From Eutreptiella sp. 'Long Island Sound 2002' (Eukaryota > Euglenozoa > Euglenophyceae > Eutreptiales > Eutreptiaceae): 64,000 bases of DNA. Positions within the stretch are counted from its first letter, which is position 1, and each line of letters starts with the position of its first letter. Made by a program: the position numbers and the translations under genes. The notes under the pieces were generated by a model. The model was not told where the DNA came from. It made no database searches and was given only the letters and a program-made list of their open reading frames with translations. The DNA is taken from positions 32,268,641 to 32,332,640 of the forward strand of contig OZ038385.1 of the NCBI GenBank assembly GCA_964036045.1, given 5' to 3'. Positions 39,629 to 49,511 of this stretch are shown in pieces.

Positions 39629-41285
39629 AAAACACACTGGGGTGTGTCGCTACGTCAACGAAGAACGTAGTGCGGGTAAGTCCCAGACAAAAATAGAAAT
39701 GTAGCCTCAATGGGGCGAAATCTGCTTGATCTGACCTGATTTGGGCTGAATTGGCACTGAATCAGGATGGATGGACCTGAAATGAGACAGAATGAGGAGT
39801 GACGAACAGTCCTCCGTGCAGTAAAACATTAGGTCAAGGGCTAAAAAGCATGTAAACGTATCGAGAATCGATACCAAACCATGCACTGGTTGAGAATGAG
39901 GTAGATTATTGGTGGATTGAGTGGGGGAATCAAGAAATGAAGTGACATCTCAGCGCTCTGGCACAGTTTCGCTGTCGCGGGCACGCTACGGTGTCCTCGC
40001 CGAACTCTACATCGTGTTACTCCCGCTTTTCTCGTTCTGAAAAGTGCAGCATGTGCTTCAGATTTGGCGCATCTGGTGGATGATCACAAGATTCAATCTT
40101 GCTGAATCAATTTGGGCAGAGATGAAGGAGATTAAACAATCACAGGGAGGGAAAACAAATACAGATGTAGTCTACAGACCCTAAGTGCACAGAAAATCAT
40201 AAGCGTCAACGAAGTTAGGCAAAGCCGTCGACAGATCTTCGAGGAATGAGAGGAGATGACAAGGAAATCAATCTAAAATGTCCTAAAATGAGAAAATTCC
40301 CTAAGATGAAGGTGAAATGTAGCGGAATGTCTAGAACTAAAACTACTAACACTTTCGTTTAGACTAAAGTTAATATATATTGTCGTTTATTCAGCTCAAC
40401 TGTGCTTTCCGGCACGTTGGTTCGCGAGCATCCAACAGATTCCATCAAAATGTGGATCATGTGATGATGCATCATGATGGGACATGCTGGCCCTGGATCC
40501 TTGGCATGTAACGCGCCGAAGGTTCGCTGAAGGCGCTTTACTGACAGTGTATAACTGAGAGACACCGAGTAGTCCTTTATTTACAGTGGCGGCGGTGTCA
40601 ATCGACTTGGACAAGGCCAATCTTTTGATTGAGTCCCACAAGACACTTGGATTCACCATTTTCGACAGTTTCAGGTCGGATTGAGCTCACATTGGCGTGT
40701 GCCAAAAATACAACGAAGCTTACGGACTTCAGAGGTTGCTGTTAGAAGTCCCTAGAGCTCCTATCTGAAGGTTGTCTGAACAATTGACGTCGGGGTTTCG
40801 TGTTTTGGTTCCACTGTTGCACAGAATGATGGACAAACCTGAGAAATTCAAGGTAAATTTGAGGATCCTGGATCTGAATCTGGACTTTGGCTTCAGCATC
40901 ACAGCAAATGAAGGTAAGATCTGAGTTCCTGGCGTCGCATCTGGTGCAGCCAGTACTACAGGGGGTGCCTGTAGGGGTGAATGTCGCTGGCCAGCGTTTT
41001 TACTATGTACATTTGCTTCCATCTGCACGAGTAGCCAAATTCCAAAGATGCACAGACCAACAGAGACAAGATTACCCCGAATCTGCCTGAATTAAGCCTG
41101 AGTTTGGTTTTTTCTGAAGACGGCAGCATACTCCGTGGCTTTCGGTTTTCGACTTTCGATACGCTACCGAACGGAGACCAAAGAAAAATTGATTGATTGA
41201 CGTCAAATTATCAAACATGCGCAATTCTCCACATCATGACATAAACAGAAAGAATGAACAGTGGATTGAGCAGAATGTGGTTCTT
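39629..41285 (-). other. C1 3' untranslated region
   Basis: About 1.65 kb between the pol TGA and the purine tract. No conserved protein is visible in either strand; the short open frames are not supported. Next to the purine tract is a small inverted repeat around CACACTGG/GGTGTGTC. Confidence 0.6.
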
Positions 41286-44200
41286 TCAAGTCGAATTCGG
41301 CCAAGCACGAATACATGTGACCACCAACCTGTCTGGTCGGGCCCTCGTACGGCTTGGGCGCTGCAAATCAGCGGCCGAACTCGAAGCTTGGTCCTCATTT
41401 GGCTCCTGGGCTGGCCTGACCGCAGGAGGGGGGATCGACGGATCAGCCCTGGAATGTGGCTGCTGAGGGCCGTAAAAGGCTGGATCTCGATTCACCACAG
41501 GTCGTTTTCCGTCGCTCTCCACTTGTCTGTCTGGTTTCGACAAACAGTCTGTCAGGAGTACTCCAATTTCGGGGTGCTTCTTCAGGAAGTCGATGAACCC
41601 CTTGGTGTATCCATGGACAAAAGATTGGGCTGGTTCCCAGTTGTTGTGACTGGAATCCAAGCCCCTCCACTCACACAGAAATTCCCATTCGCCCTTGGCG
41701 TCACGTCTTGCTTCTAAAATCCTCTTGAGGTCGTACTTCCCCCCTTCGATGACCCGATCTGACAAAATTTTCGAAGTCCAAAAAAGGGGTTTGACCCGAT
41801 CCTTGGGGGAGGGGATCTCTCTCTTGAGGCGATCGCCCGAAACGTCAATTTCCCTGCTGACATCCACACGAATTCTCCACCTGTTCTCACCAAGACGCGC
41901 TGTAACAGCGAATGGCCCCTCCCACAAGGGAAGAAGCTTGTCATCTCCGTCCAGGGTGGTTTCGGATTTTCGAAGCCAAACTCGATCATCGACTTCAAAA
42001 TTGTGGGGGTTTTTTCGGCCTTGATTCTGGACCCAAAGCCAGTCAGCTTGATGCTTCTCGATTAATTTGGAGACAGTTTTTTCTGCTCGTTGGACTTCGT
42101 CCAAAAACAGCGAAGCATCTTTACAGGGGCGAGGATTATTCAACGGCATGTTCCACCAACACTTCTTTCGTCCAAAGACAATTTCATTTGGAGAAAGGCC
42201 ATGATACAAAGGCGTGTTGTGGTAACGGCGAAGCATGGCGAAAAGAATCTCGAGCCAATGGAAGTGCTTCTCACTGGCGAGCTCCTTACGAAGCATATTT
42301 ATAAGTGAGCGGCCGGCTCTTTCGCCAGGCAGCGCTCGATGTGAGTGGATCTCAGACCTGAGGTGGTGGATCCCAAGGCGAGCACATAATTCTCTCCACC
42401 ATTCGGAGGTGTACTCTTTGCCTGAGTCCGTAACCACCTCGGATGGGACGTCCCAACCTCCCATCCAGGTCTGCGCGCACCATTTGGCGGCAGCCTTGCC
42501 AGTCATCGACTCAATGTTGGAAGGCAACACTTGAATGTAGCCGGAATGACGGCACTGAATAAGGAGCACACCATTGACCTTTTTATTGGTCCAATGGCAC
42601 TCTTCGTCATCGAGTTCACCGAGATAGAAAAAATCACTGGTGACTCTGTTAAAGAGGCGCTCCGGAATAGGATGAGGCCTCAGATGGCCGTGCTTCTTCG
42701 CGCTGGGGGGCGTCGAGACAGCACATTGGGCACATCCGGCGGCTACTTTCATGGAATGAGTATATAGCCGTGAGCCAAACAACCTATGTTTAATCATCGA
42801 CCATAATCGACGACCATGTGCGTGGGGGGACTCCCATTTGTGCCACCAGTTTAACACTCGGGGGGCCAGGGCGTCTGGTACGCACAATTTACCCTCCATC
42901 CACAGCTTCCCCCCATCCAACGAATACTCCGAAAAAATCCCATCCTTGTGAGCATCTTTGGATTTGAGATTTCCAAAGACCTCTTTAAACATGGGATCAT
43001 GCAGATAATCGGACGTCCAGTCACGGATGATCAGGGAATCTTTCAGCAGGGGTGGAGTTTTGGCCGGATCTCGACGCTTAATGCCCTGGATCAACCGAAA
43101 TCGACTTACTCGTCGGGTATAGTCAAACCGTTTCACACTCCCTGAGGAGGGATCGGTGACTTTCTCCACGACTTTCAGTGTTTTGGTGCAGATCTCATGA
43201 GCATGCGCCGGATCTGAGAAGGCCGTGATGTCGTGACACGGCAATGCATGCTGTTTAACTGCGCATTGCATGCATTCACGTCGGAGGAGCTTTTTTTCCT
43301 CTTGATCCCACTCGATCACGACGTGGCCGTCCTGCTCCGTACCATGGATGTTGGTACTTTGCAGCCCCTCTGAAGCGGGGTAAGCCCATCGGCTCAGAGC
43401 ATCCGCTACCGTGTTGTGTTTTCCAGGCAAATACGACACATGGAGGTCAAACAGAGAGAGAAATTCGTGCCATCTGGCCCGTCGACCAGCTGGGCTCGCG
43501 ACAGTATCAATGTGTTCGGTGGCCCAATACTTCAGAGATCGATGATCCGTCAGGACCTCGACTCGATTGGTGCCAACCCACGATTGGTACTTTTTTAAAG
43601 CACAGATGATGGCATATGTTTCTTGCTCACGCGGCGACCATTGCACTGGGCGTGGGGCTAGCTTCCGAGACCAAAATGCAAGAGGGTAATGATCGCCGGT
43701 GGCTTCATCAACCTGTTCAAGGACAGCTCCGATCGCGTACCTAGAAGCGTCGGTTCTTATGTAGAAGGGTCGGTCGAATTGCGGCACATGCAACGTGGCG
43801 ACTTCGCAGAGGGCCGCCTTCAAGTGATGGAAGGCCTCCTCGCACTCGTCAGTCCACTTGACACGAACCTTTGAACCTGCCTTGCCCGCATCTCTCCCTA
43901 CCTTCAATAATTCAGTGAGGGGGGCAGCAAATTTGGCATAATTCGGCACAAAAGTGTGGTAAAAATTGCAACAACCCAGGAATCCTCTCAACTCCGTGAT
44001 CGTCTCAGGGCGCTTCCACTTCTGAATAGCGACGAGCTTCCCTGGACTGGGTCGTCGGGTACCATTCTCAAGGAGAGAACCACAAAATTCGACTGATTTT
44101 AAAAAAAATTTTCCCTTCTTTGGTCCACAAATCAGCTGATTGGCATCAAGAATGTCCAAAACCTGGTTCAGCTGCTTTTCATGTAGGGCCACCAGCTCGG

Positions 44201-46475
44201 CTTCGGTCAGTCCCTCCCCCTCCGTCGCGATGATTATGTCATCTATGTACACACTCACGAAGGCACGAAGCTCAGGATGGGCTGTAAAAAGCACATCCTC
44301 CATCATTCTTTGAAAAAAAGAAGGGGCGTCCTTCAGGCCCATGGGCATGACCGTCCACTGGACTGGGCCACATGGCGTGCACATGCAGGTGAGAGGTCGG
44401 CTGTCCTTCCTCAACGGCATTTGGTGAAAGCCGTGACGGAGATCCAGCACAGAAAACAAACGACCTCTTGCCCTCTTGGCGATTTCCTCCTCAATGAGGG
44501 GCAGGGGGTGTGAATCCGCCTTGGTTTCGGCGTTGAGGTTGCGAAAATCAACCACCATTCGCCAACCATCAATAGTGTTCTGGTCTGCAGGCGGGGGCTT
44601 CGGGACTGTGAAGGGTGCACAGCACCATTCGCTGGTCATACAACCCTCAAGCCAACCAAATTCCCTGAGATTTCTCTCGATTATTTTTCTGAGGATCTCA
44701 TGTTTATGTCCATGGTTCTCATAAGGACGCTGTTTCTTCGCCTTGTACCCTTCACGAAGCTCGATGAAGGCTTCACCAAACTGCCCACGGACAGGGGGGT
44801 CTTTGATCAACTTCCCCGAAAGGGTTGTGTCCTTCCGTTCCTCAAAAATCTTTTCTCTTGACTTGGAACACAATTCAGTGTCCACCTGATCGCCAGGAAT
44901 TACTGTCGAAAAAACTTTGGCGACTTCTTCGGCCTTGGCAGGAAGAATCTTCCTACGGATGTCCCTAAACAGGTCCGTATCAACTGCCTCTTGAAGATAG
45001 GTGGGTCGAGTGTCGACATTCCAGAGATTATCTTCGTGATCCAGCTCCTCGAAAGGATCTATGAAAGCTTCCACAGGGGGTTTTTCATAAAAAACTCTGA
45101 ATTTGCGGCGCGATTTAAAATTTTTCTTCGCCTGTGTACTGAAGATTCTTTTCGATGTCGATCGTATTGGGGAAGAGGGAGACGAGGCGGATCCATTTGA
45201 CGTTGGATCACCTTGGGTATCTGACGGACAAAAATCAGAAAAAATAGATTCATCATCAGTACCACGCTCAACCTCAGATTCAGACCCAACACAGGAATCA
45301 GTACCAGAATCAGCAGAATTAGAGTCAGAAGGCTTTCCATCCACCAGGAATGCAAGCGAATTCCAGGACCGCTGTGGCAGGGGACCTGTGTCGTCCCTGG
45401 CATACAGCTTAATCTTCCTGGGAAGTTCGGTGTAATCTACACAAATGTCTTGTAATTCCTGAAACCAAGGCTTGTCGTCCCACAAGGGCACAACTAAAAT
45501 CGCCTGGGTTTTATCTTGCTTGATTTTGTGGATGACCTGCTGGATTAAGTGAAACGGAGGATTAATCCATAACTTCTTGTCCCATTTATGGGTCCAAGCG
45601 TCGCGAAAATGCTTGTCAAAGCGCTTGTTCTCACGGTTAGCAAAGGCATCATACTGTGGCCAAAAGGAATGGTGTTCATGAAAATATTCACAAATTGCAT
45701 CGCGCCATTTGTCGACAACTCTGTAGGATGAAGAGTGCCAGCGCGAAGGGCGTCGTGGCTGGGAGTCCCTACGAAGACATTCTAACTCTCGGGAGTAATC
45801 GGCACTCCCATTCACCTCTGCAATGGTGACATCTTCGCCAAATTTTGGTGTAACCTTTTGCTTCAAAAATTCTTCTGCACTTTTAAACCCTGCGTGCAAA
45901 AAACGAAATTCAGGACGCTCCAAGGGACCTGACTCCAGCAAAAAACAACGCCGATGACCTACGGGCGCTACCCTGTTCTTGCAAAGCCACGGATGGCCCA
46001 AGTAAAGGTCATACTTTATGTCGGCACGATAGAAGTAGTCATCCTTAAGGACAACTTCCTCCACATTAGCTTCTTCCCAAAGGTCTTGAGCGACCAAATG
46101 AGTTGATATATAACAACCGCGTTGCCCACCTGCGAGAGAATGTCCAGAAACTCCCTCGAGGGTAACAGGATGAGGCGACTCAAACACGCAGTCGTCGGGT
46201 AAGAAAGAATTGGATAGGAGATTTAACTCTGATCCATTGTCACACAAACAAGTGGCGAGGTAAAAATTTCCCTTGCAATCAGAGACCCACAGCTTTGTGA
46301 CAAACTGACGGGCCCTGTGCTTGGACTGTACACCAACCTCGTCCACTACAACAGAAGGATCCGCTGCCGGATCCAGGGGAGAGGAGACAAGCGATCCTAC
46401 ATCAAGTAATGGTCGATCTGGAATCTGGGGATCATGCCTGAAATCGCCTGGGGAGGGGCGATTTTCGTGGCTCCC
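41286..46475 (-). CDS. C1 pol: protease, Dam-like fold, RT, RNase H, integrase, chromodomain
   Basis: Read in gag's frame directly after the UAG; no ATG is needed. Residues count from the first codon after UAG. Protease-like region: CLCDNGSELNLL at ~79 (DNG instead of DTG/DSG). Methyltransferase-like domain ~250-345: YDAFANRENKRF, WINPPFHLI, AILVVPLWDDKPWF. RT: MVVDFRNLN, VLDLRHGFHQM, YIDD at ~743. RNase H: IRTDASRYAIGAVLEQ, QETYAIICAL, LTDHRSL. Integrase: H-H and CAQC zinc motif; catalytic Asp in TSDFF, Asp in VTDSGKEY, Glu in LPGERAGR. Chromodomain: LCEWRGLDSSHNNWEPAQSF. Every domain except the odd protease site keeps its catalytic residues. It ends in TGA. Confidence 0.95.
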   Translation of the reverse strand, partial: GSHENRPSPGDFRHDPQIPDRPLLDVGSLVSSPLDPAADPSVVVDEVGVQSKHRARQFVTKLWVSDCKGNFYLATCLCDNGSELNLLSNSFLPDDCVFESPHPVTLEGVSGHSLAGGQRGCYISTHLVAQDLWEEANVEEVVLKDDYFYRADIKYDLYLGHPWLCKNRVAPVGHRRCFLLESGPLERPEFRFLHAGFKSAEEFLKQKVTPKFGEDVTIAEVNGSADYSRELECLRRDSQPRRPSRWHSSSYRVVDKWRDAICEYFHEHHSFWPQYDAFANRENKRFDKHFRDAWTHKWDKKLWINPPFHLIQQVIHKIKQDKTQAILVVPLWDDKPWFQELQDICVDYTELPRKIKLYARDDTGPLPQRSWNSLAFLVDGKPSDSNSADSGTDSCVGSESEVERGTDDESIFSDFCPSDTQGDPTSNGSASSPSSPIRSTSKRIFSTQAKKNFKSRRKFRVFYEKPPVEAFIDPFEELDHEDNLWNVDTRPTYLQEAVDTDLFRDIRRKILPAKAEEVAKVFSTVIPGDQVDTELCSKSREKIFEERKDTTLSGKLIKDPPVRGQFGEAFIELREGYKAKKQRPYENHGHKHEILRKIIERNLREFGWLEGCMTSEWCCAPFTVPKPPPADQNTIDGWRMVVDFRNLNAETKADSHPLPLIEEEIAKRARGRLFSVLDLRHGFHQMPLRKDSRPLTCMCTPCGPVQWTVMPMGLKDAPSFFQRMMEDVLFTAHPELRAFVSVYIDDIIIATEGEGLTEAELVALHEKQLNQVLDILDANQLICGPKKGKFFLKSVEFCGSLLENGTRRPSPGKLVAIQKWKRPETITELRGFLGCCNFYHTFVPNYAKFAAPLTELLKVGRDAGKAGSKVRVKWTDECEEAFHHLKAALCEVATLHVPQFDRPFYIRTDASRYAIGAVLEQVDEATGDHYPLAFWSRKLAPRPVQWSPREQETYAIICALKKYQSWVGTNRVEVLTDHRSLKYWATEHIDTVASPAGRRARWHEFLSLFDLHVSYLPGKHNTVADALSRWAYPASEGLQSTNIHGTEQDGHVVIEWDQEEKKLLRRECMQCAVKQHALPCHDITAFSDPAHAHEICTKTLKVVEKVTDPSSGSVKRFDYTRRVSRFRLIQGIKRRDPAKTPPLLKDSLIIRDWTSDYLHDPMFKEVFGNLKSKDAHKDGIFSEYSLDGGKLWMEGKLCVPDALAPRVLNWWHKWESPHAHGRRLWSMIKHRLFGSRLYTHSMKVAAGCAQCAVSTPPSAKKHGHLRPHPIPERLFNRVTSDFFYLGELDDEECHWTNKKVNGVLLIQCRHSGYIQVLPSNIESMTGKAAAKWCAQTWMGGWDVPSEVVTDSGKEYTSEWWRELCARLGIHHLRSEIHSHRALPGERAGRSLINMLRKELASEKHFHWLEILFAMLRRYHNTPLYHGLSPNEIVFGRKKCWWNMPLNNPRPCKDASLFLDEVQRAEKTVSKLIEKHQADWLWVQNQGRKNPHNFEVDDRVWLRKSETTLDGDDKLLPLWEGPFAVTARLGENRWRIRVDVSREIDVSGDRLKREIPSPKDRVKPLFWTSKILSDRVIEGGKYDLKRILEARRDAKGEWEFLCEWRGLDSSHNNWEPAQSFVHGYTKGFIDFLKKHPEIGVLLTDCLSKPDRQVESDGKRPVVNRDPAFYGPQQPHSRADPSIPPPAVRPAQEPNEDQASSSAADLQRPSRTRARPDRLVVTCIRAWPNST

Positions 46476-46482
46476 CTAGGCG
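46445..46482 (-). other. UAG-embedding stem at the C1 gag-pol junction
   Basis: CGCCT-A-GGGGAG pairs with CTCCCC-AGGCG over 11 base pairs. The only bulge is the A of the TAG (46476-46478). A second helix, AAATCGCC with GGCGATTT, uses part of the same 3' strand, so the two folds compete. Both are identical in C2 (59359-59400). This is likely the signal letting a fraction of ribosomes read UAG as sense to make Gag-Pol. Confidence 0.6.
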
Positions 46483-49400
46483 TTCTGACCTCCAGTGAGT
46501 GCGTTAACATTGTGAACACACCCTGATTCGTCGACCCACTCATCTTGGAACGGATCATCTGCTGGATTCAAGGCATTTTCAACATAATCTCGATCCGCAT
46601 CGGACACCTGATCTGCACCTGAGACCTGATCCACACGATGGTTGCCCTTTCCACGTCCACGGCCACGGCCGCCGGATGATGGACCTCCACCGTCGCCACG
46701 CCCTCTGCCCTTACCAGAGGAAGGGGTTCCCGAAGAATTTCCCTTACCTTTACCCTGGAATCCTGGAGCATTTCCCTTGTTTGTACCGGATTGAGGGGTT
46801 TGGCCTGGATTTCGATTTCCGCCTCCGGCGTTGCTATTGGGATTTGTCTGGCCGTTCGGCTGCCCACCGGAGCCGGATGGAGTCCGATTTCCTTTGCCTT
46901 GGGACCCGCCAGGGCCTCCAGTATTTTTGTTTCCACCGGAGGGGGTCGGATTCCCTTTTCCAGCCTTTCCACCATGCACCTGTCTGTCATTCCTGTCTGA
47001 ATTCTGTGGATTACTGATATTTTCACCAATCACCTTGTGATCGTAAGGAGACCATCGGTGATTACCAGTAGAATGCGTCTTAGCTCGGTTCGTAGAACCT
47101 AAAAGAAGGCAGATGCTACAGTGATCCTGAACATTCCGGGTGTCATTCACCTTTTTGTTGCCCTTTTGGGCCCCATTTTGGGTGTTTTGCTGGGTATTCT
47201 TGTTTCCCCCAAGACCCTCATGGAAATTCTGATTGGCGGCGTCGGCGAGCCGCTCAACCTCTTCCCAGAGTTCCTTCGGGGTGAACGAAAACACCCAGTT
47301 CTTGGCCTTCAGGCGATGGCCATGGTAGCTTACTCCCCTGTTGAGGACTTGGACAAACAAGTCCCGATCCTCGTGTTCGTTAAATTTGATTTTCCACGTG
47401 TTTTCAGTGAATTTCACCTTGGAAAACGACGTGGGGGAACACTTTTGAAGTGCCTCCCTGACGGTAAACCTGTTGGCCGAGGCATCGAAGCCTTCGACCT
47501 CCGCCCACCAGGTCTTGACCTTTTCTTCGGACTGTTTGTTCCGAAGGGTGGCGGCAGTTTCGGAGGGGATCTTGTCAAAAATCAGATTTTTCAGTTCGGC
47601 ACTAGAAAATTTTTCGCCTGAATGTTCAGATTCTTCCACTAAATTCCAGAAGCGCTGTCTCTTGTCTTGCACTTCGTGCAAGATTAATCGCGAGAATGAA
47701 GGAAAATTCTTCAACATCTGGTGGTAATGGTCCTCTGGCAGCCGGGATCCACGTACCTCCAACTGTTCCCACACCTCATCAAAGGTAAGGGGGGAACTTG
47801 AATCCTCACGATCACTCCAGGTCCTGAGCCAAGTGTTGGCCGGCGCTCCCTCAAGGCAGTCCAAGAGGGCCATCAGGAACTGATCATCTTGGAGTTTTTG
47901 AGTCTTAACCCACAGTTTAAATTCCCGTTGGAACTGAGGCCAACGTCTGGGGTTTCCATTATACTTCGGTTGCTTGGCAACCTGACGAAGTCGCAATGAA
48001 GTGGGATTAAGAAGCGAATCCAGCCCAACACCGGCCGTAATGGCAGACACCTTGGCGGCATCATTCGCCACACCAGCTCCGGCGAGGGTCTGGGCGAGCA
48101 ACAGCTGGGCTAATGCATTGGAATCAGCAGCAGGAGGGGCGGTACGGGAGGCAGTTCGCTTGGCATTCTGAGCCTCAGTCCTAGCCTTCGCCGTCCTACT
48201 CTGAGATCGAGAGATTGTAACCCTTTCCTTTAGCTTGGTCCTGCTGATCCTTGCATCGGTGGTCTTGGAGTCCACCGAAGGAGCAATTGAAAAAATTTCG
48301 GTCGACTCCTCCGACGGTTCTGTTGCTTGTTCCACCGATGATGCGCCCTCAGACCGCATGTGCGTCTTGAAAAGATCTTTAATTCCCAGCGTTTGAATGA
48401 TGAGTTGCATTTGATCTTTGAGCAATTGGAGCTCAGTATCTCGCTGGAATCTGCAGGAGCAGTCGGCAGAACAGTACATACCCTGTCCTGAAGGGCCTGA
48501 GCAGGCTGTCGGACCGCTAATCTCAGTGGTCCGCAGCCAGGAGTCCACTTGGGGAGCTCCTTCAGCCCTGATTTCCAGGCTTGCCTGTCTGGCTGCCTCT
48601 AAAATTCCCTCCTCAACCGCGGCGGCTAGATCGTCGCGGATGGAAACAGGGGGATTAGGGGCAGAGGGCCCGGCAACAGGTGCCTTGGTCTTCTCCTTCG
48701 GGAAGGGGCTTGCCTCCCAAATCTGCAAAAAAATGGCAAAAGAGTCATCTTCTTGAGAACGCCACCACATCCTGGTATTAATTTCTTCTTGAAGAAGGAA
48801 AAAATATTCCATTAAAAAATCAGAGGCGATTCTTTCTTGTCCTATCAGCTTAGACGTGGCTAATAGACAAAGGGCCTCAAGCGCCTCAAGGTTACGGGTC
48901 ACTTCTGAAGACAAATGGTCGTCCCATTGTGCCCAAGAGGCTGGTCGATTATAGGTAGGTACCTCACCTGGACCACCCATCTCAATGTCGTTCAGATCGG
49001 CGTCGATGGTCTCAAAATGTGGACATTGGTAAGGAGTGTTGGTACCTGCCAGGTCCGTAAGCTCCACCGGAGCGTTGCCATCGGCGTAGGCTGGCAGATT
49101 CCAGCTGCTTGATGGCCAATTTCGACTGGGATCGGGATGGTAATTTGGGTCTCCACAGCTGCTGATTTGTGCCCTTCTTGGGCAGCTTGGGCTTGCGCAA
49201 GGCATTCCTCTCAAGGCCTCGTTCGCACAGCACCAGGGCAACGTAATCGTTACTTCTCCGGAGGTGGCGGGGTCTACGGGGCCGTACTGGGGAGCTAGCT
49301 GTGGTTGGGACACCAAAGGAACAACATTCAGGTAGCCTCTGCTACCATGAAAGTGCTGCCCTGGGTCGTTGATGGTGCCGGAGGGCTCGGGGCCGGCAAG

Positions 49401-49511
49401 ACCAGTGGGGCAGGCACGCGAGGAGTCGACCTGAACGCTGCTATTGGGGGTAGAACCGGAGACTCGAACACCAACGGAGGCGAGAGCAGCAACAACTGAA
49501 GCAAGATCCAT
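46476..49511 (-). CDS. C1 gag (1011 codons), starting inside the LTR
   Basis: The ATG at 49511 lies 164 bp inside the 5' LTR. The frame crosses the LTR end within codon 55 and reads the primer-binding site as part of Gag (HGSRGYL). The first ~320 residues are Ser/Pro/Asp-rich. The capsid-like core is near residues 490-700 (RWPQFQREFKLWVKTQKL and onward). A CSICLLLGSTNRAKTHSTGNH motif (C-x2-C...H-x4-H) may bind zinc. The C-terminus is Gly/Asn/Gln- and RGG-rich, suited to RNA binding. The stop is TAG, with pol in the same frame. C2 gag has the same length, which supports this start and stop. Confidence 0.95.
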   Translation of the reverse strand: MDLASVVAALASVGVRVSGSTPNSSVQVDSSRACPTGLAGPEPSGTINDPGQHFHGSRGYLNVVPLVSQPQLAPQYGPVDPATSGEVTITLPWCCANEALRGMPCASPSCPRRAQISSCGDPNYHPDPSRNWPSSSWNLPAYADGNAPVELTDLAGTNTPYQCPHFETIDADLNDIEMGGPGEVPTYNRPASWAQWDDHLSSEVTRNLEALEALCLLATSKLIGQERIASDFLMEYFFLLQEEINTRMWWRSQEDDSFAIFLQIWEASPFPKEKTKAPVAGPSAPNPPVSIRDDLAAAVEEGILEAARQASLEIRAEGAPQVDSWLRTTEISGPTACSGPSGQGMYCSADCSCRFQRDTELQLLKDQMQLIIQTLGIKDLFKTHMRSEGASSVEQATEPSEESTEIFSIAPSVDSKTTDARISRTKLKERVTISRSQSRTAKARTEAQNAKRTASRTAPPAADSNALAQLLLAQTLAGAGVANDAAKVSAITAGVGLDSLLNPTSLRLRQVAKQPKYNGNPRRWPQFQREFKLWVKTQKLQDDQFLMALLDCLEGAPANTWLRTWSDREDSSSPLTFDEVWEQLEVRGSRLPEDHYHQMLKNFPSFSRLILHEVQDKRQRFWNLVEESEHSGEKFSSAELKNLIFDKIPSETAATLRNKQSEEKVKTWWAEVEGFDASANRFTVREALQKCSPTSFSKVKFTENTWKIKFNEHEDRDLFVQVLNRGVSYHGHRLKAKNWVFSFTPKELWEEVERLADAANQNFHEGLGGNKNTQQNTQNGAQKGNKKVNDTRNVQDHCSICLLLGSTNRAKTHSTGNHRWSPYDHKVIGENISNPQNSDRNDRQVHGGKAGKGNPTPSGGNKNTGGPGGSQGKGNRTPSGSGGQPNGQTNPNSNAGGGNRNPGQTPQSGTNKGNAPGFQGKGKGNSSGTPSSGKGRGRGDGGGPSSGGRGRGRGKGNHRVDQVSGADQVSDADRDYVENALNPADDPFQDEWVDESGCVHNVNALTGGQNA
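49331..49347 (-). other. C1 primer-binding site (initiator tRNA-Met type)
   Basis: TGGTAGCAGAGGCTACC follows the LTR end CTTTCA without a gap. The first 12 bases are complementary to a CCUCUGCUACCA tRNA 3' end, that of initiator tRNA-Met in animals and many other eukaryotes. The site lies inside the gag coding sequence. Confidence 0.85.

Noticed and set aside
32118-46475. UAG reassigned to glutamine throughout the host
   Set aside because: C gag and pol contain many Gln codons but only one in-frame TAG, at the gag-pol border, and TGA or TAA stops also occur within broken frames; not enough to claim a code change.
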